Positions 35,607 to 47,600 of a stretch of 64,000 bases of DNA are shown in pieces (position 1 is the first letter of the stretch; each line of letters opens with the position of its first letter). Source of the DNA: Siphonodentalium dalli (Eukaryota; Mollusca; Scaphopoda; Gadilida; Siphonodentaliidae). The stretch is from positions 183,873,956-183,937,955 of the forward strand of contig CP136063.1 in the NCBI GenBank assembly GCA_032622095.1, read 5' to 3'. Below the pieces are notes generated by a model that saw only the letters and a list, made by a program, of their open reading frames with translations, was not told where the DNA came from and did not search any database. A program made the translations under genes and the position numbers.

Positions 35607-38600
35607 CTGAAAAAGTCCATAAATACAAGTTAACAACGGTATGGCTGAACTGTGTGCAAGTTAAGAAAATGTGGAACGTATATATTATTATTTCATCTGT
35701 TTCGCATATATATCTGCTAAAGTAACAACGTTGTCTCATATTATTATCGAAAGTTTACATGAAATACATAAATTTTTTCAATTGATGTGATATACATACA
35801 TTCAACTATGATATATGATGGTAGAAAAAAACCCCAAGGAAAGAAAAACAATGTCAAAATAAAATAGCCACTTGTGTACCGGTTAATCTTATTCAACTAC
35901 ATTAAGATACACTCATATTTCGACCGTTATAAAGGTACATGTATGTGAATTCACTTCAATGTAGTGATTCATATTATGCCATTTTAGATATACATGCATT
36001 TGGCATGGCTGATATCAAGTTAGTAAGTTAGTAAGTTATCGTGATAACTCTAAAAGTACATTTCAGATATGGATGTGGTGATGGTGATCTCGAATGAGGT
36101 TGGCTAATGTGACCGGATAGATAAAGAAAAGATAAGATATCCAATAGTTCTACAAATACTATTATGGAGACAAGTTTAGTCGGAAATATTTCCAAGTTGA
36201 TCTATTCCGACTTTCGTTTTACAAACAGGTTTACTATACTGACTATAGATATTGTTATAATTCAAGTGGAGTTAGTTAATTAGCCAGAATGATGCGTCAT
36301 GATTTGATCAGAAAACATATTTCTAATAAATAAATTAAATTAAAATTTAGTTGAATCGTTATAAAAAATAATTAATTGTTTTAATTATATAAAAACATGT
36401 GTTGTAAAAAGTGTGAACGGTTCATTTAAATTATCCTCCGCTGTTGGTACATGTGAATAATCATATAAGTTTGTAAAACCATCACAAGCAAGGACATGGA
36501 AAAATGGATCGGCCTTGTTCTAATTTTTATTACTCCGTATTCGCCAATAATGAGTCATTGCTATGTAAACATTTAATTAGTGTTACAGCGACTGCTATGT
36601 TTTATCAACAAATATTTCAACGCATTGGTTACAAGGAACTACGTGTAAATAAGTAGAATTACGTCCATTTTGTTCGCATGATATCTCGAATACGAGTTAA
36701 AACAATTCTGGCACGCGATTGGCGTATCCTCAGTGTTCCAAATAAATTTACAAATCCAAGAAGTATAATACACATGACATGTAAAAATATGGGTGCTTCC
36801 CACAGTCTGAAATGCGTTCTTGTCCAAACAATGGTAGGAGAATGTGGCTGGGTATTGGTTTCTGTCAACCTTTCATATCTTGTGCAAAAAAGTGCGGTAG
36901 TGTGGAAAACATTTGTTAAAAAGTTGAAAAAGGCGTGGCTCGAAACTGAGTCGACAGGTATTCATCTGTAGCAAAATATTTCGGAATGGTTGGTCTTCAC
37001 GACCGTATGACTCATTGACTTCGGAACTCGCAAATTTAGCGTGGGTGCTGCAAAACGTTATGGAAAACATTTAGTTCATTCTTAAAGTACAATAAAAATC
37101 GAATTTTTCGCATTTCGAACTATGAATGGGATAATGGGGTAATCGTATTCAGTATTTGTAATGATTAAAATTTTTGAAGTAATTGTAGTGTATTTGTAAT
37201 CACAATTGGAAAGTATTTTAATTACTTTTTGATTACTTTTGATTATCTCTTACCAAACTATTCTAGATTATTTATTTAGAAAGTTGAGATGAAACCTTAT
37301 GGGTATAGGTTGCATTGTTGATGACAAAGAAAAACATGAAGAAATGGAGCAAAAGTTACAGAGTTGCACACACTTCTGAGTGTGACTTGATCTGGTATTA
37401 GAAATAACAGGTATTCATCTGATGGATTCGCTTGGAACTTGTTCCATTATAATGTTGGTGTATTTTTTTTTTTTGAATTTTATATTGATTTTCAAACGTA
37501 GGTCATGTGATGTAATTCCAGAATAAATTCAAAAAATATATTTATTGCAAAATTTTATAATTTACTAGTTCCTAGCGCACCTGCCAGTTAAATATTATGT
37601 CTGTTCAATGATATGCCTGTTTTAGTTTTCGGTCAACTGCTTCATACATAACTTTTGCTCCGGAGATTTGCATGGAAATCCCCATTCAAAATTGTTCACT
37701 TCACCTCCCTCTTAATAACATAATCTCAGAGTCATCTCCCACATTGAGGATCTGAGAAACGATCGCGAACTTATTACTACATGAAGCATTTGTGAGTTTT
37801 GTTGAAAATCCATAATCGTAATCGGATAGGGGAAAACGACAACGAATAGAAAGAACACAAATTCTAGTGACGTAGAACTCTATTCGTGATTATTATCTGT
37901 TGTTCACTGTGCAAAAGGTGCCTAATAGTACTCACCCGAACCACATAACTTATATTTATGAGATTACAGTGACGTAGTTCCGAAGTCATTGTAGGCGGAA
38001 CGGTTATCCGCTCTTGATAATAAGTCCCTTCTTTGCCTGGTTTGAGCTCTTCTTTTGTTATAACCACAATGTCTTCATCTCTGGTGGTGGAGCGGCTGCC
38101 GTTCGAAAAGAATTTTTGGATCTGAAAAAAAAGGAGTACTAATCCACTTCACAGCCAGTTTGTTATGTGATTTTGCAGGAAATGCTGAAATGATCCTAGG
38201 TATAAATACGAATTATCCCGGGGCAGATCCTCTCGATAACATATGTAGGATCTTCACCTGGAATGGCTATCGAGGTAGGATTCACAGATAAAGCTTAATA
38301 GAGGATCTTCCGTTGTATCAGTAGGAAGAGCGATAACTCTAAATAGAACGTACTTTAATAAATAATTGATTAATATTGACTAAATAACCGAGATATTTGA
38401 AGAAATGTTTTAACGAAATAACGGAGATATTGTTTTTAAAGTGTTTTTCGTTAACGATTCAATCGTGTGTAAACCACACATCAACAATGTTTTTTGCAGA
38501 TGCACAATGAACTGTAATGCGAATTAATTGAAATAGTTGTTGGTGTCTATATAAATAATAGGAGTAATGCTTTAACATCGGCATGACATCTCGCTTAAAT

Positions 38601-41600
38601 GAGCAAGTAGATACTCAGTTTGAAATTAAAAATCGGCTGGCTGTGAAGAGGCTGCGGAAATGCGAAACATATTTATTAGTAGGATACAACCCTCGCTTTC
38701 AACCCTTGTTGTTCTAGCCGAGGGGGTGGCCGTTAAAAATAATTGCAGACAAGTAGGTTATTGCGGCCACATTCTGTATCCACATCCAGCCATGTCCCTG
38801 AGTGGAGGTCTACATAATCCTGAACGCGCGCTCGCCCACCAATAACCAAGCCATTCGTTATCTGAAAAATGTGAACCAACAACAGAAATACTTCTACGTG
38901 GGTCATCCGACCTTTCATACGATACAAATTCTATAATCGCCAAAGAAGTTCAAAAGTACATCATGAATACCAATCGTGTCATGAATACCAAACGTTTCTC
39001 TAACTGACAATCCCACATACGAGTTTATATATATGGAAAAACAAAACAAAAACAACAAAAAACAAACAAATGTGATTGATAATTGATATGCCTCGAAGAA
39101 GAAACCACCACAAGGGTTGTCCGTGCATTGGGGTGACCTCATCAACAGCAAACCATACCATTCCAAATGCTATACTTTCTTTTCCTCCATAAAATCTACA
39201 ATCTAATTTGATACATCCGTCATACGATTCATGCCTCTTTTCTCTCTGAAACAAATCGCATTTCCTCTGTATCCTCACTAACACATTCAAGTTAATATTA
39301 CTTTCATATTAACACCACCATCCTCCATAGGTCTACGTTTATACATGAAAACTGACATATCCTATCGTCACCCCTTCCCACCACGCGTGCATATCATATA
39401 ATCTCTTTCTCGACGAGCTCGTTATCAACACCTGATAACAAAAACACCAACAAAGACTCATCCTTTGATATTGGCTGCTGCCGCGTGGTGGGATGGGGAC
39501 AATAATCAACGGAAACGACTCATTTTAGAACATACGCTTGCTGTCGGATCCGATCCATGAAATCTTGATGCAACCTATATTTGTAATTGTATATAAAATG
39601 AAATTACAGGGAATAAATACTGTTTAAACTAACAATCAATTCGTTTAAGATCAACATATATTCCACAAGAAGTTCAAAAGAAGGCGTGTCATCGCGCTGG
39701 TCATCCGTATAACAACGAAACGTAGAATGTTGCTAAAATGCGCGAGACTATACCACTATAAGTGTCGCATTGCAGTAAGACTACCCTTATTTCCTTACTG
39801 ACCATCGATAAGCAGTCATTTGCATAACCTATACACCCGAATATATTCGTTAACAATCAGTTAAACTGAGGTTTGGAGATTCTGCTGAACTGCTCCATAT
39901 AAAGTGCTGAACGGGATTTTGAACTGCTGAACTGGGGTGGACTTCTGTTCCTGTTTTCTCTTTTATTTCCTTATTGACCATTGATAAAAAGTCATTTGCA
40001 CAACATATTCCAGTCTATATTCGTTAAGAATCACGATAGCAATCGTTAGTTTTTTGAACTTGTAGTGTTTATTGTCTGTTTCCCCGTGCTAATAGTTTGA
40101 ACACCACATCTACAGTATTTATGTAGATTTAGAGGCATACCCACCGGTATGTTCGTATTAGCCGCCATTTTCTGTACAAAAATCACGAGTGAACTGGACA
40201 CGGATCGATAGTGAACTTTTTTTTTTACCAAATAAAGACTTGCGGTTTTTTAGCATGGTTTACATAAAGTGGTATACCAGAAATGCTGCATATTTACATT
40301 CGACTGTGTGTACTATACTCTTCACGCCGATATATCTTACCATTGTAAACAGAATCCTCACTTGGACAATATGGCGGGATCTGTTTCTCACTTCAGAATT
40401 CACAATGATTGTTTCCCCAGGAACATATCCTGTCTTATCTCGAACATTCACCTTCCCCACTATCGGACCTGATTTGCAGCAACAACAGCAAGTATATTTT
40501 TCACGTTCGGTCTCTGCGCCATTCTGAAACAGAATTACCAAAGCGCGTGAGCACCGATTGTTTCTGACTTTCTACGTGTAGATGCTTGTATCCTGTTTAC
40601 ATTCCAGGTCAAATGGTAATGCCACTTTTATACGATGTTGTTGGGTCCTGATGATTTAGCTACGATGCTGATGGGGCAAAATGATACTGGTGTAACAAAG
40701 TAGCGTTGTCTTTCATAGAATGTCATTTTAGGAGTCTTTGGCTAATCCGAACGATTCGAGAAAAAAAACCCATTATCGGTACAAAACAATCAAGAATATA
40801 CATATTTAAAATATATTTGTATAAACTCTCTACGTTGGTTGTTGTAAAGTTACAATAATAAAGTTGGTTCTCATGATGGGTTTATAGATCATGACATGAA
40901 TCTCTACTCTGGATATGCATATAGATCATACTCCACCAGTTCAATACCTGGGCACCTTTTGATTTTCTGACAGGAAAGTTTATAACATCGAAAAAGCAAT
41001 GCAGATATATTTCTTAGCCCGAACTCCATGTGGCTCCAAAACTATCCACGGGTTATGTATGTGGTGTAAAGGTGGTGACAGTGATAACGATGATGCTGAT
41101 GATGCTGATGATGACAATGAGGAAGAAGATGACGAAGATGACGACGACGATGATGGTGGAGGTGATAATTGCGATGACGATAACTTAAATTATTATATGA
41201 TCATCAACTTTCTTCTAAAATTCCCTTACTAAATCATACGAAAATGGAGTTGATCAATCACGATATACAGTAATGCTCTAAGTAATCGACTTCTCAACCA
41301 CAGCAGACGTATGGGTAACTTTTCAGGATTTAATCGGAAATATGGCTTATTGCCATTCATCGGAAAGCTCTCGGGGAGATCTTTCCGATGAATGGCAACA
41401 AGCCATATTTCCGACTAACTCCTGAAAAGTTACCCATAATTCTGATTGGTTAAGAAGTCGATTACTTAGAGCATTACTGTATACCGGATTGTCCTATACA
41501 TAGGAAGCCCACACGACGTCTTGAGTTATTACTAGGAATGTTTCATCATACATGCATTGTGTATTAAATGTTGACTTGTTGATTCACAGTGTTGTGCATT

Positions 41601-44600
41601 TGATGGATGAATGTACATATATACACGCGGCCTCCGTGTATATTAACTTCATCGGGTTGATAAATCCCCATGTCTACATCGAAACATTGCAATAAATGTA
41701 AAATATGAGTCTACCTGAATGACGGCTGTGTCATATGTATTAAGATCCAACCCTGTCGACGCTACATTGAATAACATTTCAGTTTTGTCGTCCAATCTCC
41801 ATGGTCTGTCTATGTTCGCTTTCAGTTTGTATACGATGTTCCCGGTATAACTTTGGAATGAAGGTGGTATATTTAATGAGAGCTGGAAGCTGAATGGAAA
41901 CTGATGGTATCCAGGACTCAACGTCTTGTCACCTGAAGGCTGTGGGTCTGTATCAGATAGAACATAAAAACATGACTAAACAGAATTGTGCATATATGCA
42001 TACAACCTGCATCTGTATATAGAATACACAAAACAAATTTGGAATTCAATTAGTTCTTTCATCAATGCGATCGAGGCAACCATATGTTATGTTAACGATC
42101 GTCTTAATTAGTTCGGGTTCCGTCTTCGGTGTATAGTGCATATATACTAGTTAATAATTTGTAGATATTTATTCGAGTATTATGATCCGAGGTGCAACTT
42201 CAAAAGTTCTACATGCAGTTTCTATTTCCGTGCAGGCAGGTAACACTCGGATAAGGACCCCTCTATGGTGGATACACACATGCATGTAATATCTGTATGT
42301 AAAATACATGTATTTTACATTGCCACACCAATAATTGACAACATTAATCACCTGCGCGCGAGCGGTTCATTGTTAACAGGCCAGACAAGTGAGTAGTCAC
42401 AAGCGAAGTCAAACTATCTGCTATCAGGACATTTAAGGCCACCCCAAAACATGTCTTCTCTTACGGATGTGGAAATTAGTTAAGTCTGTGTGATATCTGA
42501 CATTTTATTAATGTACATCACCAGAAGCGACACATATGGTGTATACAGGCTTGATATAGAAAATTTTCGACCATGATGCTTGCTTGGCGTGGGGTTTCGA
42601 AAGCTTCAAATCGCTAAGTGACTTAGTTGAATGTATCGGTCGGAATAATCTGGGCAAGAAGGTACAATATATGTTTTACTTAAATAGTTCAGAGTTAGCC
42701 ACCCCGTCTGGTAGCTTTCGTGATCATATATAGCCCCAAGTCGGGAGTCATATTTAGCTCCTGCGTCAGGAATTCCTGATAATATTGCCCACATGTTGGG
42801 GATCATAGCCCATGGGTTGGGGAACTCATGGGGCCACCATCGGTATAAAGATCAAGAGAAGACTAACAATGATTTAAACAGAAAGTCCAACATTTGGGTT
42901 ATCGCGCGAACAATTAGTCTAAGCGGCCTGACGACTTCGTTCAGTCAACGGTTCTCTGCACGCTCAGAGCTTGGCTCACTGTGGTCAAACATAGCCGCAA
43001 TGATTGGTTATCAACGGACACATATTACATGGTCTGTATGATCCATGTAAAACGCCAAATACACGATAATTACAGAGATTACATGCATGTGTGTATCCAC
43101 CCTAACAACTGCAGAACGTGTTAAGGGTATCCTAAACGTGACAAAGATGGCCAAATGAGTTTTTATACCCATCTCTCTGATAAATGCCAGCCATTGCAAG
43201 ACTATGTTTCCAATTTACATGAAATTTCACATGGATATAGGAATATGATTGAACAATTTTTTGGCATCGCATCCATATTTTTAAAAGATATATTTGACTG
43301 AGAAATTTAACTGGAAAGTGAGCGAAATTATGCCAATCACCAGAAGTCAAAACTAATAAAGCAAAGAGTTATAATTATTGTGGCATCCTATAGATTAGGA
43401 TTCCATGATGAGGAGAGGGACCATCATTTTATAAAATAACTCACTATTTTAGCTACAAATCCATTGAGTTGAAGGCACCCTCCATCAGTTGAACACAAAT
43501 ATGTGGCCATTTGCTTTTTGGGACTATTTTTGGTATGGGAAGCCAAGTTGGCAATGATGTGAGCTGGATCATAAGGATGTATAAGGCTGTCTATTTTGCC
43601 CTTATTTCAACAATACCTCATGCACAATTGATAATGTATAACATATTTAAACAAAAAAGTACACTGTAAGCTATATTTCCAATATTCCCTACGAAAATCA
43701 GATGCATCATATTTTGTGATACTGGTGCATTTTGACACAAATGGCCTGGCATACATTCATACTGCAGAGATTTTCTAACAGAAATTACCGCAGACAGTTG
43801 AAAAACAACATTAAGAAGCTAGCATATATTGTAATTTGATACAATTAGTTTAATTACCCCTAATCTTGTTTTTTAAAATATTTTGAACTCATTTAGTCAG
43901 CCATTAAAACGAAATCAAAACTAGATTTCGACATGTTTTTGTTTTTCTGAGAATGTTGATCAAACAATACAACAGCCCTAAAATTAACTTGGATGACCGA
44001 TTGTGCAGATATCTATACCTGCATGAATTACATACGTTGTTGATTATATCCGCTGTGTATGATGCGTGTAACCTTGTTTTGGTTGCCTTTAATAAGAATA
44101 GTTTGCATCTGCAAAGAGGGAAACGCGTGCAACACTAAAAATAGATTTGGGAAAGACCGGGAATCCGTACCCTCTAACAAAATAATACTTGATAGATATA
44201 CACATTATTTAATAAATTATGTTTATATATGAATACCGTGTTTTTGGTTGTTAATCTAATGCATATTCAGGTGTTTTGCCATGTTTAACAACAAAAATTA
44301 TTTAAAGAGTGAATTATTTCATACTTGTGAGAAATTTCGTTCGGAGGGTAGGTATTCCAAGTTTTTAGTCACGTGATGTTTACAATCCATTTTGTCAAAG
44401 TTTGCCTTCAAATATCATTTTTCTAGGAAATTGTCATTTAAATCAGCGATGTTCTAAGGTTAGTGTTGGTCATAAAGTACTTAAATAGGCTAATTAGTGG
44501 TGACTATATATTCTCAGATTTTAGTATCTGTTAACTACAAATTGAAGTTCCCTATTGTTCGAGTGTTGTTGTGGATTTCGCATATCGAGCGGATACGACC

Positions 44601-47600
44601 ACATTTTACCCGGTGAATTTCTGACACAAGAAACATTATAATGAAAAAGCAAGGTCCCTCTCAATATATTGGACTATCAAAGACTATATCGGTAAACTAT
44701 TATAGAAAAAACATGCAGTAATTTTACAGATATGAGTACTGTAAGAAAGTGTAAAATTTAAAACAACAATTGTTTCATAATTATTTTTATATAGATTCCT
44801 GTGAGATGGGACAACATTTTACATTTCAAAATGATCTATGTTTTATAATTATAATATTGTATTGGTTCATTTTGGCCATTTTGCAAACCTTATAGTGAAT
44901 TTTAGCTCATTAATTAAAAAAATTTCGGCCATATTGGAAGAAATTTCAACTCTGTCACGTTTAGGATACCCTTAAATTAGCACCACGTTATACGACCGTC
45001 CACAGAGAAAGTTGCGTCTCGGGTGTTTAAATTGAATATGTGGGGAGGGTGAACTGTCTAGTCGCAACCAATGCTTGCTTTAATTATTACTTGGAATGTG
45101 ATGTCAATACATTGTACTAGTAATGCACCAAAATATCTTAGTCGGAAAGGACTGCGTGGCATCTGATAAGTCTTAGAGTTGGTTACTTGTTTAGAAGTCA
45201 GGAATTATATTTATCAAATTAAATTAAGGTAGATATCAGATCCCATCTTGCTAGAAATATTCTTTGTTTTCTTGTTGCGAAGGAATTTAAAAACAAACTT
45301 AATAATTTTGTTTTTAATTCTTGATTATTTCTATTACGCCACTAAAGAACAGAGAAGATGTTTTAAATTTGCAGGCACACACATATCTGTTATAAAGTAC
45401 GCCGCATAATTTTAGCATGTTATCACAATTTTGTTCATAACATGACTAGTTCTGGTGTTAGTTCAAATTTTATATTCCATTTGTCTGTCAGTTTATCCTG
45501 AAACTCTAGCAAAAATGTTTTTGTTGCTGAACATTCAACCGGTGGATGGTAGTTTCTTGTTGTGTATGACAAAAGGAGCATAAGTTAGTTTCTGACAATT
45601 TACATTTGATAAGCTTTGCATTCGTATACACAATATCGTGAATTATCATAAATTGAAACGTCACGAGACTGTTGACTACTATTGTATTTTGTCCATCTTT
45701 CATGATCAAAGTCTTTTTCTAATCTGCTTTCGGATGTTGTATCGGATATTTTAGGTGTCATTGCTATATTGTTTTTAGATACATTGGATAAAATTATCTA
45801 CAGGTTTTTGTTCGCACTTCTTAACATTTTCAATTTTGTCAGAAGCTACATTAATGAGTTTCTATGTTTCCTTGTGTTGCCTTTTCCGTGCCTCTGATAT
45901 CGCAGATATTATTCAATGATAGGTGGTGAATGGAGTTTTTATATCATTTCAATGAGTAAAATCATTTAAGAAATGATTTGCAGATCGATTGGGGTCATTT
46001 GATTTTGACCGGCAGAGTACTTTGCAGGTCAAAACCAATGGCACCAATCGATCTGCAAGTCATTCCTTATAATCATTTACCAGAGGATGTCAATAGAACA
46101 TTAATAATTTGAACCACCTTTCAACTACCACTGTACCACAACAAATGTAAGTAACATATATTGTTCAAATCCAACAAAGTGTCCCAATCATAACAACAAT
46201 AGCAGCGAGCACGTGCAGACGGTCGGCTTAAAGTGACGTAGGTGTTAATCGCTCTTTATGAAGTGGCCACTTCAATTATTGCCTGATGAACATCGGAAAC
46301 GTTCGTGTAACCGTATCACGATTTGTACTGATTCTTACGGAAGCTAATTGTGTGAATGCAGATGGTGTGTGATTATTGTGTGATAAGAATCTATTATCTT
46401 CTCTCAGAAGGTCACTATTTAAAAACACTCCTTCCCTTTCTGCACTGTTTATTACAAGATATCTTATTTATTTTGATATTTATATTTATGTTGTGTAAAC
46501 GGAATAAGTTGATATATGTTCACACTATTACCCAATAATAGAAAATTAACAACGCATGCTATAAATGTTGTACGTGTGACTCTCTATTCATCTGCTAAAA
46601 GTTGAACCTTCAGATTCATGTACACTTCATCCCCGTAGTAGTCTCTCCTGTTATCCCCGGAGCCTTCGCTCCAATGTACGTCACATCGACCTTCCAACAA
46701 CAGTCCGATCCCTGAAATGTTCCCCATAAATATGGATGCAACGTTTCCAGCGTTAACGTGGAGTTAACATACTTATATAACAACGAGCATGCCTTTATTC
46801 CTTATTTTTTATTTGAAAGAATATCTCTTTCGCCCAATTTTACCCCATGGATGAGTGACCTTCTCCGAATACTTTCTCGAAACACCCCATTCCTGACTCC
46901 CCACACTCCCGACCCACATGAACCATGACGTCCAACAGTGGAATGTCTTTCGTCAAAGCAGATTCCCTTTCGTCCATTTGAGTCGCCATTGTCGTCTGTA
47001 AAGCCATTTCAATGCCGTTGCATAATTTCAGCATTGTAAACTTGAACTATTCTGTTTAAAATTATTCGTTAAAGCGATCTGAAACACTCCGGTATGGTGA
47101 TCAAATATAAATGCAGAATAATCTTGTTCAAACTATTAATTTGTACAAATTTCATATCCAAATTGACAACACACACCGTCATTCGTAAATATTAATTAAA
47201 TTCAGTGACTCCCGATGGCGAAATCGTTTTTGTTAGTTTATCGCCGATAGATGCGTCCCGAATCGAGTAGTAAATATTTACAATTGAGCGTAGTTCAGAC
47301 TATGCTTTCTATGGAGTGGTATGTTAGTAGAATGCAACATTCCTCCAGGTGGCATAGTGCCGGGATACTAAATGATCAGTTTCACGCACTCGAACAAGTA
47401 CACAATATGTCTTTAACTCTCTTGTGCTCATTCAAACAATGTTGGGTGATGATATTCCCCGATCAAATGTATTACCAATATAGACTGATGTATTCCCTAC
47501 ACGCCCGAACACACGCCGGTTGAACGTTTCTTTCAGTTGGAAAATTTCAGGTACCACTTGTAAAATTCCAACCCAAAGGGCGTGGGTGTACGTATTGCTG

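Larger units (their letters stand above)
32690..36725. repeat. Segmental duplication, copy A
   Basis: Collinear with 60070-64000 in the same orientation, offset about 27.3 kb. It carries the terminal exon of the ARRDC gene. Differences from copy B: an FB1 MITE (32809-33442) and a ~169-bp repeat block (about 33700-34260) are present only here; a second FB1 is reduced to 25 bp (35352-35376). Confidence 0.85.

Noticed and set aside
36678-36971. 97-codon plus-strand frame in ARRDC intron 5
   Set aside because: No recognisable domain; it lies on the opposite strand within an intron and shares no features with the exon model.
40999-41232. Plus-strand frame rich in Asp/Glu, possible acidic protein
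   Set aside because: It is produced by an irregular GAT/GAC/GAA triplet tract inside an ARRDC intron, with no other coding support.
43953-44138. Frame inside the TTAA-flanked element as a transposase remnant
   Set aside because: Too short and without recognisable piggyBac catalytic-domain features.
46840-47034. 64-codon minus-strand frame between ARRDC exons 1 and 2 as an extra exon
   Set aside because: Exons 1 and 2 join perfectly in phase without it, and it has no arrestin-like sequence.
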